A DNA stretch of 64,000 nt from Pseudarthrobacter psychrotolerans. GTDB lineage: Bacteria > Actinomycetota > Actinomycetes > Actinomycetales > Micrococcaceae. Of the stretch, positions 8,527 through 17,581 are shown piece after piece. Location: positions 1,860,001 to 1,924,000 of the forward strand of contig NZ_CP047898.1 in assembly GCF_009911795.1 (NCBI RefSeq). The letters are read 5' to 3'. A program made the position numbers and the translations under genes. Position 1 is the first letter of the stretch. Each line of letters starts with the position of its first letter. The notes under the pieces are model-generated. The model saw only the letters and a list, made by a program, of their open reading frames with translations. It ran no database searches and was not told where the DNA came from.

Positions 8527-9813
8527 ATGCCACAAAATGCCGCAGCTCCAGGAACCTTCGCTCCACCGCAGGGTGACTGGGCGGGACATTCCAAAGGCTC
8601 CGCTGCCTACAACAAGGTCCTGACCGGCCTGGCCTTCGCGGGCGTGGCAACGTTCGCCCAGCTCTACTCCACCCAGGCGGTCTTGCCGCTCCTGGCCGCA
8701 GACCTGAAGGTGACCGCCGCAGAGGCCGCGTTGACTATTTCGCTGGCCACCGTGGGCCTGGCCATCACCGTCATTCCCTGGTCCTTCCTTGCGGACAGGA
8801 TCGGCCGGGTCAAGGCCATGGCATGGGGCATCTCCGCTGCTACCGTCCTGGGCCTCCTGGTACCGCTCGCCCCCACCTTCGGCGCACTGCTTGCCTTGCG
8901 GCTCCTCGAAGGCATGGCACTGGGCGGGATCCCGGCCATCGCCATCGCCTACCTGAACGAGGAAGTGAACAGGGCCCACGCGGCCATGGCCGCAGGCAGC
9001 TACGTTGCCGGCACAACGCTGGGCGGGCTGGCCGGCCGGCTGGTGGCCGGGCCGGCAGGTGAGTTATGGGGCTGGCGCACAGCCGCTTTGACCGTGTCCC
9101 TGCTGGCAACGGTGGCCGCAGTGCTCTTCCTGGTCCTGGTTCCGAAGGCGAAAGGGTTCACCGCCGCCAAGGCCGCCGGGCTGCGCGGTGCCATGACGAC
9201 GCTGGGCGGGCATGTGCGCAATCCCCGGCTGCTGGCGCTTTACATCCAGGCCTTCCTGATGATGGGCGGGTTTGTGGCCGTCTACAACTACGTTGGCTTC
9301 CGTCTGTCCGCCGAGCCCTTCACGCTGCCTGCCACCGTCATCAGCCTCATCTTCCTGGCCTACCTTTCGGGAACGTTCTCGTCCCGGTGGGCCGGCGGGC
9401 TGACGGCCAGGTTCGGCCGCAGGAATGTGCTGCTCGTGGGCATCGTCCTGATGGTGGCCGGGCTGGCTCTGACGCTGACACCGGTTCTCGCCCTGATCCT
9501 TGCCGGCCTGGTGGTCTTCACCGGCGGCTTCTTCGCGGCCCACAGCATCGGCGCCGGCTGGACCGGAAGCATCGCCACCACCGGCCGAGCCCAGGCGTCA
9601 TCGCTCTACAACCTGGCCTATTACCTGGGCTCGAGCGTGATCGGCTGGGCGGGCGGACTGGTGTTCCAGTCCCTGGGCTGGACGGCGCTTGCCGTGGCAA
9701 TCATGGTCCTGGCGTGCATCACGGCGGTGACAGTCGCCGTCGTACATCCCCGGCGAACCCGCGAAACGGCACCGCCCGCCGCACCAAGGCGCGCGGAAAC
9801 CGTGCGGCCGTAG
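8527..9813 (+). CDS. MFS transporter, YnfM-like
   Basis: A 428-aa major facilitator superfamily protein with about 12 hydrophobic spans. The loop 2-3 motif appears as WSFLADRIGRVKAMAWG and a second copy as LTARFGRRNVLLVG. QLYSTQAVLPLLAADLKVTAAEAALTISLATVGLA at the N-terminus is characteristic of the YnfM/arabinose-efflux-type drug:proton antiporters. It likely exports a small molecule across the cytoplasmic membrane. The divergent LysR gene is its probable regulator. ATG at 8527 is the first start after the putative operator. Confidence 0.85.
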   Translation: MPQNAAAPGTFAPPQGDWAGHSKGSAAYNKVLTGLAFAGVATFAQLYSTQAVLPLLAADLKVTAAEAALTISLATVGLAITVIPWSFLADRIGRVKAMAWGISAATVLGLLVPLAPTFGALLALRLLEGMALGGIPAIAIAYLNEEVNRAHAAMAAGSYVAGTTLGGLAGRLVAGPAGELWGWRTAALTVSLLATVAAVLFLVLVPKAKGFTAAKAAGLRGAMTTLGGHVRNPRLLALYIQAFLMMGGFVAVYNYVGFRLSAEPFTLPATVISLIFLAYLSGTFSSRWAGGLTARFGRRNVLLVGIVLMVAGLALTLTPVLALILAGLVVFTGGFFAAHSIGAGWTGSIATTGRAQASSLYNLAYYLGSSVIGWAGGLVFQSLGWTALAVAIMVLACITAVTVAVVHPRRTRETAPPAAPRRAETVRP

Positions 9814-9932
9814 AACTATCGGCCAACAAATGGCGCGTCTGTCTGGCGATTGTTCGGAGAGAAGGGATGTTCCGGGGTGATCAGCAGGAATCCGGCGTCT
9901 AGGATGAACTGACGGACATTCAAGGAGATTCC

Positions 9933-10436
9933 ATGAGCAGCAACCCAAAAAATATCCGGCCGGCCAGCCACTTTGAGCCGCTGGATGCCATCGATGAACG
10001 GCTTCTCGCGGCTTTGGTGGACGATGCACGGATCTCCAACAAGCAGTTGGCAGAACTCGTGGGCATCGCCCCGTCCACCGCGCTCATGCGGACCCGCGCA
10101 TTATCCGAACGTGGCATCGTCCAGGGGTTTGAGGCGAAACTCAGCCTCTCGGCCATCGGCAGGTCCGTCCAGGCACTGGTAGCCGTCCGGTTGAGGGCCC
10201 ACGACCGGGACCAGATCGACCGCTTTACCGCCCGCGTTCCGCACCTGCCCGCGGTCCTCTCCACATTTCACACGTCAGGCTCCGTGGACTACCTGTTGCA
10301 CATCGCCGTTGCCAGCACCGAGGATCTGCGGGACTGGGTCCTGGACAATCTCGCGACCGATCCCGTGGTGGGCCACACCGAGACCACCCTCGTCTTTGAA
10401 CACATCCAGGGGAACCACGGTCCGCTGCCGGACTAG
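9933..10436 (+). CDS. Lrp/AsnC-family transcriptional regulator
   Basis: 167 aa: HTH (LDAIDERLLAALVDDARISNKQLAELVGIAPSTALMRTRALSERGIVQGFEAKL) followed by the RAM/AsnC ligand-binding domain (VAVRLRAHDRDQIDRFTARVPHLPAVLSTFHTSGSVDYLLHIAVAS). Such proteins sense amino acids and form octamers. A good ribosome-binding site (AAGGAGA) precedes the ATG. It converges on the MFS gene at 10433-11674 with a 4-bp overlap, and a second Lrp-type gene lies on the other side of that MFS gene. Confidence 0.87.
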   Translation: MSSNPKNIRPASHFEPLDAIDERLLAALVDDARISNKQLAELVGIAPSTALMRTRALSERGIVQGFEAKLSLSAIGRSVQALVAVRLRAHDRDQIDRFTARVPHLPAVLSTFHTSGSVDYLLHIAVASTEDLRDWVLDNLATDPVVGHTETTLVFEHIQGNHGPLPD

Positions 10437-11674
10437 GCTCCCCGCTGCAGCGCTGTCCGAAGCGTGAGGGCGGACAACGCCAGTGCCGCGGCGCTGCACA
10501 CCACCACAAAGCCCGTGACCGCCGCCGGCAGCCCGAACACCGCGGTGGCCCAGCCCAGCCCGATGACCGGCACAGCGCTGCCCAGGTACGTGATGACGTA
10601 AACGGTGCTGATGACCTGGGCATGCTGTGACGATTCCACTTTGGCGGCTACATCATTGAAGACCGTGCGGAAGGCGACACCCTGCCCCAGCCCCGCGCAG
10701 ACGCTGGCAGCAGCCAGCAGCAGCGGACTGCTCCAGGCGGCCGCTGCGGCCAGGAGCAGCACCGAGGCTCCCAGGACCGCCAGTCCGGCGGGCACCACAA
10801 AGCGGCCCCGCACGGACAGCACCTGGCTCAGGGCTGAGGCGGCGAGCGTCACCCCGGCCAGGACGCCGATCAACGGGCGCGAATCCGTGTGAACGATCGG
10901 GGCGAAATAGGCCGGTGCAAGCGACAGACAAAATCCAAAGACGGAAAAGCTGAGGAATCCGACGGCGGCCGCCAGCCAGAACGCGCCCCTCGCCTCGGTG
11001 GACACCGATGGCCGGCGGGGAGCCAGGACCAGGACGGGGCGCCGGCCGGCCGGAAGCTTGATGGCTGGCCGGGCCTGAAGCAGGTACAGCGGCACCAGCA
11101 TTCCCGCCAGGACAAGTGAGTGAACGTAATACGGGGCGGTGGTGGGCCCCGGCAGCAGCGACAGCAGGCCGCCGATGACCGGACCGGCCGCCACCCCTCC
11201 CGCCGTCGCCAGGAGGGTGAAGCGCGTGGCCCACTCCGGCCGGCTCGGAAGCAGCTCCCGCAGCGCGGCGGCACTGGCACCCGTGGCGAGGGCAACGGCC
11301 ACGCCTTGAAGGGCCCGTCCGGCAGAGAGCGCCACCAGGTTTTCTGCCTGCGCGAAGACCCAACTGCCCGCCAGCCCGGCGAGTACAGCCAGGATGAGCG
11401 CCGCCCGCCGGCCGATGTGGTCCGACCAGTGGCCGGCCAGCATCAGGGTTGCCACCAGCGCCAGGACATAGCTGGCAAAGGCCGCTGTGACCCCGAGCGC
11501 CGAGAGGCCGAGGCTGGCCTGGAGCAGCGGGTACAGGGGCGTGGCGAGGTTCGCTCCGACCAGCAAGGTGAAGATGACAGCACCGGCCATCACCAGCCGT
11601 GCGGTGGTGGATGCATCCCAGCCCTGACGCCCGGCGGTGGCCGGACGCATGCGGAGTTCATTGAAGACTGTCAT
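10433..11674 (-). CDS. MFS transporter, probable amino-acid or drug exporter
   Basis: A 413-aa MFS protein with about 12 membrane spans; the loop 2-3 motif is LAGHWSDHIGRRAALIL. MLAGHWSDHIGRRAALILAV and ALQGVAVALATGASAAALREL are typical of the MFS_1 group. Position between two Lrp/AsnC regulators, one divergent (the likely direct regulator) and one convergent, suggests control by an amino acid or its derivative and therefore perhaps amino-acid export. That substrate call is inference. Start ATG at 11674. Confidence 0.83.
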   Translation of the reverse strand: MTVFNELRMRPATAGRQGWDASTTARLVMAGAVIFTLLVGANLATPLYPLLQASLGLSALGVTAAFASYVLALVATLMLAGHWSDHIGRRAALILAVLAGLAGSWVFAQAENLVALSAGRALQGVAVALATGASAAALRELLPSRPEWATRFTLLATAGGVAAGPVIGGLLSLLPGPTTAPYYVHSLVLAGMLVPLYLLQARPAIKLPAGRRPVLVLAPRRPSVSTEARGAFWLAAAVGFLSFSVFGFCLSLAPAYFAPIVHTDSRPLIGVLAGVTLAASALSQVLSVRGRFVVPAGLAVLGASVLLLAAAAAWSSPLLLAAASVCAGLGQGVAFRTVFNDVAAKVESSQHAQVISTVYVITYLGSAVPVIGLGWATAVFGLPAAVTGFVVVCSAAALALSALTLRTALQRGA

Positions 11675-11780
11675 TGGTGCTGCTGCCTTGGCGTCGACCG
11701 GGGCGGGAGGTCCTTGTGGGAAGCCGCCCCGGGGTGGAATTGATACCTAAAGAATGCTTCACTGTTGACTGATTGGGTCC

Positions 11781-11803
11781 TTGCAAGTTGAATAATTGAG
11801 CAA
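11781..11803. promoter_or_regulatory. AT-rich imperfect palindrome, candidate Lrp site
   Basis: TTGC (11781-11784) and GCAA (11800-11803) flank an AT-rich core with two TTGA steps in the 144-bp divergent gap between the MFS gene and the Lrp/AsnC gene. Lrp-type operators are AT-rich palindromes of about 15 bp. This is weak evidence based on position and composition. Confidence 0.3.
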
Positions 11804-11818
11804 AATACCCAATTTCTT

Positions 11819-12382
11819 GTGCCTCCAATAACTGAAAGTGACAGTTTGCCTACCCTTGATCCCACTGACCTGAAGATCCTGCTGGAACTCATCCGCGATC
11901 CCCGCGTCCAGATCGGCGAGCTGGCCGAGATGCTGGGGATTGCACGCAACACGGCGCAGACGCGCGTGCGGCGCCTGCTGCGTGCCGGGGTACTCCACGA
12001 CGGCGGCCGCGAGATCGACCTCGAGGCGGTGGGGTACGACGTCGTCGCTTTCGTCACGATTGAAGTGACCCACCGGGAACTGGACGGAGTTGTGGGCGCC
12101 CTCCGGCTGCTCCCCCAGGTCCTGGAGGTCCACGAGATTTCCGGGCGGGGTGATGTCTGGTGCCGGGTGGTGGCCACTGATACGCACAATCTGCAGTCCG
12201 CCCTCCGCCAGATCCTCCGCATCAAGGGCGTCATCCGGACCGAAACAGTCCTGGCGCTTCACACCCACATTCCGTACCGGACCGAACCCCTGATCAGCCG
12301 CCTCGCACAGGCCGTTCCCGGCACCCCAACACGGCCCAGGGAATTGTCCGGGCGCGGCGGCGGGTCCCCTCAAGGCAGTTAG
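11819..12382 (+). CDS. Lrp/AsnC-family transcriptional regulator
   Basis: 187 aa with an N-terminal HTH (LDPTDLKILLELIRDPRVQIGELAEMLGIARNTAQTRVRRLLRAGVLHDGGREIDLEAVGYDVVAFVTIEV) and an AsnC ligand domain containing VHEISGRGDVWCRVVATDTHNLQSAL. Divergent from the MFS exporter, which it probably controls. The start is GTG at 11819, within an AT-rich stretch; no ATG exists near the HTH. The Gly-rich tail is likely disordered. The downstream DUF1761 gene begins 9 bp after the stop and may be co-transcribed. Confidence 0.85.
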   Translation: MPPITESDSLPTLDPTDLKILLELIRDPRVQIGELAEMLGIARNTAQTRVRRLLRAGVLHDGGREIDLEAVGYDVVAFVTIEVTHRELDGVVGALRLLPQVLEVHEISGRGDVWCRVVATDTHNLQSALRQILRIKGVIRTETVLALHTHIPYRTEPLISRLAQAVPGTPTRPRELSGRGGGSPQGS

Positions 12383-12391
12383 GATTCGAGC

Positions 12392-12817
12392 ATGGATTGG
12401 CTTTCGCATATTTCACAGATCAACTGGTTCGCCGTAGCGCTGGCCTTCATCTCGAGCATGGCCATCGGCTTTGTCTGGTACATGCCGGCCGTGCTGGGCA
12501 AGCGGTGGATGGCCGCCATCGGAAAGACTGAAGAGGACCTCAAGAACATTGGCGGCGGCGCGGGGATCTGGGTTCCCATGATGGTTGCCGCCGCCCTGAC
12601 CGCCGTCCTGCTCGCGGTCCTGATCAGCAAGCTGGGCCTGGACAGTGCACTGGCGGGCGGCTGGTTCGCCCTGGTACTCGCGCTCGTGTTCCGCGCTGGC
12701 GGGCATGTCATCCATAACGGGTTCGCAGGCCGCCCCACGGCTGTCACCCTGATCGATTCCGGACACGACCTGCTCGCCATAACGGTGGCCGGCGCGATCA
12801 TCGGGGCCATGGCCTGA
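12392..12817 (+). CDS. DUF1761 family membrane protein
   Basis: 141 aa with four predicted membrane spans: residues about 12-30, 55-75, 87-105 and 120-141. INWFAVALAFISSMAIGFVWYMPAVLGKRWMAAIGKTEEDL is the hallmark N-terminus of DUF1761 proteins, whose biochemical role is unknown. It lies between the Lrp gene and corA with almost no spacing (9 bp before, 1 bp after), so the three genes may share a transcript. Confidence 0.8.
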   Translation: MDWLSHISQINWFAVALAFISSMAIGFVWYMPAVLGKRWMAAIGKTEEDLKNIGGGAGIWVPMMVAAALTAVLLAVLISKLGLDSALAGGWFALVLALVFRAGGHVIHNGFAGRPTAVTLIDSGHDLLAITVAGAIIGAMA

Positions 12818-12818
12818 C

Positions 12819-13814
12819 GTGACCATCATCGACAATGCCGTTTACGTGGACGGCGTCCGCAGCGCGGAGCCGGAGAGCCTGGAGCAGACTTTCGAAACCC
12901 TCTCGGAGCACGGGGGCATGGCCTGGATCGGGCTGTACCGGCCCACGGCGGCGGAAATGACCGCTGTGGCCACCGAATTCGGGCTGCATCCGCTGGCGGT
13001 GGAGGACGCCATTTCGGCGCACCAGCGTCCCAAGCTGGAACGGTACGAGGACAGCCTTTTTACGGTGCTGCGCCCGGCGCGGTACCTGGATGCCACCGAG
13101 ACAGTGGAGTTCGGCGAGCTGCACATCTTCACCGGCCGGAATTTTGTGGTCACCATCCGCCATGCCGAAATGGCCGGCGTTGCCCGGGTGAGGCGGCGCC
13201 TGGAGGGCCGCCCCGACCTGCTCCGGCACGGCCCGGAATCGATTCTGTACGCGCTGCTGGACCTGGTGGTGGACGACTACGCACCCGTGGTGGCCGGGCT
13301 GGAAAACGACATTGACGAGATCGAGGACCAGCTCTTCAGCGGGGACAGCAACGTCTCCCGCCGCATCTATGAACTGGCCCGCGAAGTCATCCAGTTCCAG
13401 CGCGCCATCCATCCCCTGCCGGACATGATGCAGCAGCTCAAGCGGGGCTTTGAAAAGTACGGCGTCGATTCTGAACTGCAGCACAGCCTGCGGGACGTCG
13501 AGGACCATGTGGAACGGGTCATCTCGCGCGCGGATTCATTCCGTGACCTGTTGCAGAACGCCCTCACGCTGGACGGAACGCTGACCGCCAACCGGCAGAA
13601 CCAGGCCAGCGCCGAACAGAACGAACAGGTCAAGAAGATCTCCTCCTGGGCGGCGATCTTCTTTGCACCTTCCTTCGTGGCCGGGGTCTACGGGATGAAC
13701 TTCGAGCACATGCCCGAACTCCACTGGACCGTCGGCTACCCGATGGCCATTGCACTGATGGCAGCCACCGCAACCCTGATGTATGCCATCTTCAAACGGA
13801 AAGGCTGGCTGTAA
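12819..13814 (+). CDS. corA: Magnesium/cobalt transporter CorA
   Basis: 331 aa. The cytoplasmic N-terminal domain and long stalk helix are followed by two C-terminal membrane spans. The CorA signature GMN is at residues 292-294 (VYGMNFEHMPELHW) in the loop after the first span, where it forms the ion selectivity filter. CorA forms pentameric Mg2+ (and Co2+/Ni2+) channels. The start is GTG at 12819 immediately after the DUF1761 stop, so expression may be coupled to that gene. Confidence 0.9.
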   Translation: MTIIDNAVYVDGVRSAEPESLEQTFETLSEHGGMAWIGLYRPTAAEMTAVATEFGLHPLAVEDAISAHQRPKLERYEDSLFTVLRPARYLDATETVEFGELHIFTGRNFVVTIRHAEMAGVARVRRRLEGRPDLLRHGPESILYALLDLVVDDYAPVVAGLENDIDEIEDQLFSGDSNVSRRIYELAREVIQFQRAIHPLPDMMQQLKRGFEKYGVDSELQHSLRDVEDHVERVISRADSFRDLLQNALTLDGTLTANRQNQASAEQNEQVKKISSWAAIFFAPSFVAGVYGMNFEHMPELHWTVGYPMAIALMAATATLMYAIFKRKGWL

Positions 13815-13850
13815 GGCTGGATCCGATGCGGGGATTCAGGTGGGGCGGCC

Positions 13851-15446
13851 TCAGGCGACCTGCAGGTCCACACTCCCGTGGCCCGAAGCTTCAGCACTGA
13901 ACACCAGACGGCGGTTGGCGATCTTGTCAGTGAAGAAACGGTCGTGGCTGACCACCACCACTGCGCCCGGGAAATGCAGCAGTGCGCGCTCCATCACTTG
14001 GGTGCTGGAGAGGTCCAGGTGGTTGGTGGGCTCATCCAGCAGCAGGACCGAAGCGCCGGAGAGCAGGCATTGGGCCATGGCCACGCGGGCGCGCTGGCCG
14101 CCTGAGAGGTTGCCGATCCTTTGCTTGAGATCAGCTTCGGAGAACTGGAACATGGCCAGGAACCTGTTTACCGACTTCTTCGTCGCAGTCAGTGCCAGGC
14201 TGTCAGGCATCGCGTTGACCGCATGGGTGACGGTGTCGTCGTCGTCCAGTTCTTCCAGAACCTGGTTGTAGGAGACCATTCCGGCGCCCTTGGCCCAGGC
14301 CACGCTGCCGGAATCGGCAGGCTCTTCGCCGGTGAGTGCCCGGAGCAACGTGGTCTTTCCGCTGCCGTTGGACCCGATGACGGCGATCCGGTTACCGCGC
14401 CCGATCTCGAAACTGAGGCCGCTGAACAGTGTCCTGCCGCCGTAGGCCTTGCTCAGGGATTCCACCCGGCACAGGACGTCCTTGACGTACAGGCCGCCGT
14501 AGATCTCCGTGATGATCTGGTCCACTGGCCGGGGCGCCCGGGACTTCTTGATCCTGGCAAGCTGGTTTGCCAGTCCCTTGCCTGCCGCCTTGGCCGCTTC
14601 CCGGCGGTCCGAGATGCCCTCGGCTTCGAAGGCGAGCAGCTCGGACTCATGAACGAACTGGCTCTCCAGGCTCTTGAGCTTGAACTGCTTCGCCACCACG
14701 TACTCGGCAAAGTTGCCCGGGTATTCGTGCAGGTGGAAATTCTCCACCTCGATGATCCGGGTAACAACGGAATCCAGGAACTTCCGGTCGTGCGAGACGA
14801 TGATCGCAGCGCCTTTGAAGGTCCGGAACCAGCCTTCGAGCCATTCGACGCCGGCTACGTCAAGGTAATTTGTGGGTTCATCAAGCAGGAGGACGTCCGG
14901 GGCTTCCAGCAGGATCTTTGCCAGTGCTGCCCGGTTCCGCCAGCCGCCGGAGAGCTCGTCGATGGCGCAGGTGCGGTGGTGGTCGCTGAAGCCGAGGGTG
15001 GTCAGTACTTTGTCGATGCTGCGCTGATAGTCCCAGCCATCCAGCCGGTCCATCGCCTCAAAGAGTTCGGACTGGCGGTGGATCAGCTCATCCAGCCGCG
15101 CTGCGTCCGAGGAGTCGGCGGCGATGGCCGCGTCAATGCCGGCGAGCTCGGCTTCGATCTCTTTCACGTGGGCGAACAGCCCGTCCAGGACATCTGTGAT
15201 GGTGGCTTCGCCGTTCAACTCTGAGAACTGCGAGAAGTAGGCGGCCTTGGTTCCGAGCTCGACGGCGACCGTCCCGGAGTCGGGAGCCACCTGGCCCTGG
15301 ATCAGCTTCAGGATGGTGGACTTGCCCGAACCGTTCTTGCCGATCAGGCCGACCCTGTCTCCTGCTTCAAGCTTGAAAAAGGCCTCGCGGAGAATCTGGG
15401 TCTTGTCAAAGCTCACGTTGACGTCGTTCAGCCGGATCAAACTCAT
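13851..15446 (-). CDS. ABC-F family ATP-binding protein
   Basis: 531 aa with two ABC domains and no membrane spans. The first has GLIGKNGSGKSTIL and LSGGWRNRAALAKILLEAPDVLLLDEPTNYLD; the second AVIGSNGSGKTTLL and LSGGQRARVAMAQCLLSGASVLLLDEPTNHLD; a charged linker (about residues 240-300) joins them. ABC-F proteins act on the ribosome as translation factors or antibiotic protection factors; the subgroup cannot be fixed here. I chose ATG at 15446 (MSLIRLNDVNVSF), which has GGA 8 nt upstream and matches the family N-terminus, rather than the TTG 48 nt farther out. Confidence 0.85.
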   Translation of the reverse strand: MSLIRLNDVNVSFDKTQILREAFFKLEAGDRVGLIGKNGSGKSTILKLIQGQVAPDSGTVAVELGTKAAYFSQFSELNGEATITDVLDGLFAHVKEIEAELAGIDAAIAADSSDAARLDELIHRQSELFEAMDRLDGWDYQRSIDKVLTTLGFSDHHRTCAIDELSGGWRNRAALAKILLEAPDVLLLDEPTNYLDVAGVEWLEGWFRTFKGAAIIVSHDRKFLDSVVTRIIEVENFHLHEYPGNFAEYVVAKQFKLKSLESQFVHESELLAFEAEGISDRREAAKAAGKGLANQLARIKKSRAPRPVDQIITEIYGGLYVKDVLCRVESLSKAYGGRTLFSGLSFEIGRGNRIAVIGSNGSGKTTLLRALTGEEPADSGSVAWAKGAGMVSYNQVLEELDDDDTVTHAVNAMPDSLALTATKKSVNRFLAMFQFSEADLKQRIGNLSGGQRARVAMAQCLLSGASVLLLDEPTNHLDLSSTQVMERALLHFPGAVVVVSHDRFFTDKIANRRLVFSAEASGHGSVDLQVA

Positions 15447-15568
15447 TGATGGTGTCCAATCCAGTGTTAGTAACTTCCGATCCCCGATGGACAAGTTTAC
15501 GTTAGGTGTGAGGGCGCCGATGGCCGTAGGACTCTGCCCCGCACACGCGGCTGGCTGCCCGCGTTGCC

Positions 15569-15628
15569 GTTAAGACCGCGTCAATATTCCGTGCCAGCGC
15601 ATTAAGGAATCGTCAGGAACGCGTTGCT
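15569..15628 (+). promoter_or_regulatory. Candidate KdpE-binding repeats upstream of kdp genes
   Basis: GTTAAG at 15569 is followed 11 bp later by GTCAAT (15580). After a weak position come ATTAAG (15601), GTCAGG (15612) and GTTGCT (15623), again at 11-bp steps. OmpR-type regulators such as KdpE bind direct repeats with about one helical turn spacing. The same GTTAAG-N5-GTTAAG pair occurs downstream of kdpE, before the permease gene. No good -35 is visible, which fits an activated promoter. Assignment to KdpE is inference. Confidence 0.45.
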
Positions 15629-15691
15629 ATCAGTTTCCCGGGAGTTGACTGGGATCAGCCCCGCACGGGGTGCGTTCGAAAGGAACTTGCA

Positions 15692-15811
15692 ATGGCCGAC
15701 GCGGCTGTAGTTGGAATCCTCATGGTGTCCATGGGATTCGTGATATGGATCGGCCACCTTCTGGCCGGAGTGGTCAGCGGTGCACGTGATGGCGGTGAAG
15801 ACGGCCAATGA
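15692..15811 (+). CDS. 39-aa single-span membrane peptide upstream of kdpF
   Basis: ATG at 15692, preceded by GAAAGGAA, opens a 39-codon ORF: MADAAVVGILMVSMGFVIWI, then GHLLAGVVSGARDGGEDGQ. Residues about 4-26 form one hydrophobic span and the tail is polar. Its stop (TGA 15809-15811) overlaps the ATG of kdpF (15808) as ATGA, implying translational coupling. I do not recognise a family. By position it may be a second small subunit or a leader peptide of the Kdp complex. Confidence 0.6.
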   Translation: MADAAVVGILMVSMGFVIWIGHLLAGVVSGARDGGEDGQ

Positions 15812-15906
15812 GTCTGGATTCGATCATTTGGCTGGCGCTGGCCGTTGCCGGACTGTGCCTGTCCGGGTACTTGCTGGCGGCCCTGATTCACCCCGGGAAG
15901 TGGTGA
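15808..15906 (+). CDS. kdpF: KdpF-like small subunit of the potassium pump
   Basis: 32 aa: MSLDSIIWLALAVAGLCLSG then YLLAALIHPGKW. One transmembrane helix and the end LxxALxHPxKW are the standard features of KdpF, which stabilises the KdpABC complex in the membrane. It overlaps the upstream 39-aa ORF by 4 nt and ends 7 bp before kdpA. Confidence 0.82.
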   Translation: MSLDSIIWLALAVAGLCLSGYLLAALIHPGKW

Positions 15907-15913
15907 GCCGGCC

Positions 15914-17581
15914 ATGACATTCAACACCGCATCATTCCTGATCCAGGTCTCGGCGCTGCTGCTGGCCCTGGCCGCGTTGCATAAGCCGCTCGGTGTCTAC
16001 CTTGCCCGCGTGTTTGAAGGCAACACCTCGACCAGGCCGGAGCGGCTGTTCTACCGGCTCGCCGGCATCGACGCCGGCACCGAACAGACCTGGGCCGTCT
16101 ACCTGCGCAGCGTCCTGGCGTTCTCGGCGGTGTCCATCCTCGCGGTCTTCCTGCTGCAGCGGCTCCAGAGCGTACTTCCGGGCAGCGGGGCACTGACGGG
16201 CGTGGACCCCTGGGTGGCCATGAACACGGCCATCTCGTTTGTCACCAACACCAACTGGCAGACCTACGTGCCGGAAACCACTGTCGGCATCTTCGTGCAG
16301 ATGGCCCTGCTCGCGGTACAGAATTTTCTGTCCGCGGCGGTCGGCATCGTCGTCGCGGTAGCCCTGATCCGGGGCATCGCCCGCACGAAGACCGACAGGC
16401 TGGGAAACTTCTGGGTGGACCTGGCCCGGACAACGTTCCGCGTCCTGTTGCCGATGGCCTTGGTCGCGGCTGTTGTGATGGTCATTGGCGGAGTCGTGCA
16501 GAACTTCTCGCCCACCGATGTCACCAACCAGGCAACCGGCACCACTCAGAGCATTCCGGGCGGTCCGGTGGCCTCCCAGGAAGCGATCAAGATCCTGGGC
16601 ACAAACGGAGGTGGCTATTTCAACGCCACCTCCGCCCACCCGTTTGAGAATCCCAACGTCTTCATCAGCTTGTTTGAGGTGTTTCTGCTGCTGCTGATTC
16701 CCTCTGCCCTCCCGTACGCGTCCGGCAGGATGGTGGGTGACCGGAAACAGGGCTACACGGTAGCCGCCGTCATGGGAACACTCTGGCTGACCTCCGTTTC
16801 CCTGACAGGGTGGGCCGTCGCAACCGGGCAGGGAACAGCCACCGCGTCCGCCGGCGGACTGGGCGAAGGGTTCGAGCAGCGCTTCGGTGCGGCTGCGAGC
16901 GCCGTCTTCGCCGCCTCCACAACGCTGACCTCAACGGGCGCCGTCAACGTCGCCCACGATTCGCTGCCGCCGCTGGCCGGCGGGGCGACCATGGTGAACA
17001 TGATGCTCGGTGAAGTGGCCCCCGGCGGAACCGGATCCGGGCTGTACGGGATGCTGATCCTGTCCATCATCTCCGTGTTCATCGCCGGGCTTATGGTCGG
17101 CCGGACACCCGAGTACCTGGGCAAGAAAATCGGCCCACGCCAGATGAAACTCTCCGCGTTGTACATCCTGGTCACCCCGATCCTGGTGCTGACCCTTGCC
17201 GGCATCACCGTCCTGCTGCCGGACGTTATGGCCAGCGTGCCCGCCTCCGGGCCGCATCAGTTCAGCGAACTGCTCTACGCCTTCACCTCCGGGGCGAACA
17301 ACAATGGCTCCGCTTTCGGCGGGATCACGAGCTCGGGCCCGTACCTCTCGGCCATGCTCGGCATCGCCATGCTGCTGGGGCGGTTCCTCCCGATCGTCCT
17401 GGTTCTGGCCTTGGCTGGATCGCTCGCCCGGCAGGGCAAAATCCCCGCCTCCGCCGGGACAGTACCTACCCACGGTCCCCTGTTCGGCGCGCTGCTGTTG
17501 GGCGTGACCGTCATCCTGACAGCACTTAGCTATTTCCCCGCCCTTGCCCTGGGCCCCCTCGCAGAAGGACTCCTCCAATGA
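15914..17581 (+). CDS. kdpA: Potassium-transporting ATPase subunit A
   Basis: 555 aa, about ten membrane spans, matching the family length. KdpA is the SKT-family channel subunit of the high-affinity K+ pump; its four pore loops carry selectivity filters, seen as [29 protein letters not shown], a third near [11 protein letters not shown], and [14 protein letters not shown]. It works with KdpB, KdpC and KdpF in the cytoplasmic membrane to take up K+ at micromolar levels. Its stop overlaps the kdpB start (ATGA), so the operon is tightly coupled. Confidence 0.95.
   Translation: MTFNTASFLIQVSALLLALAALHKPLGVYLARVFEGNTSTRPERLFYRLAGIDAGTEQTWAVYLRSVLAFSAVSILAVFLLQRLQSVLPGSGALTGVDPWVAMNTAISFVTNTNWQTYVPETTVGIFVQMALLAVQNFLSAAVGIVVAVALIRGIARTKTDRLGNFWVDLARTTFRVLLPMALVAAVVMVIGGVVQNFSPTDVTNQATGTTQSIPGGPVASQEAIKILGTNGGGYFNATSAHPFENPNVFISLFEVFLLLLIPSALPYASGRMVGDRKQGYTVAAVMGTLWLTSVSLTGWAVATGQGTATASAGGLGEGFEQRFGAAASAVFAASTTLTSTGAVNVAHDSLPPLAGGATMVNMMLGEVAPGGTGSGLYGMLILSIISVFIAGLMVGRTPEYLGKKIGPRQMKLSALYILVTPILVLTLAGITVLLPDVMASVPASGPHQFSELLYAFTSGANNNGSAFGGITSSGPYLSAMLGIAMLLGRFLPIVLVLALAGSLARQGKIPASAGTVPTHGPLFGALLLGVTVILTALSYFPALALGPLAEGLLQ

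Noticed and set aside
14121..15224. 367-codon plus-strand frame within the ABC-F gene
   Set aside because: It is antisense to clear Walker and signature motifs of the ABC-F protein, with no ribosome-binding site or recognisable domain.
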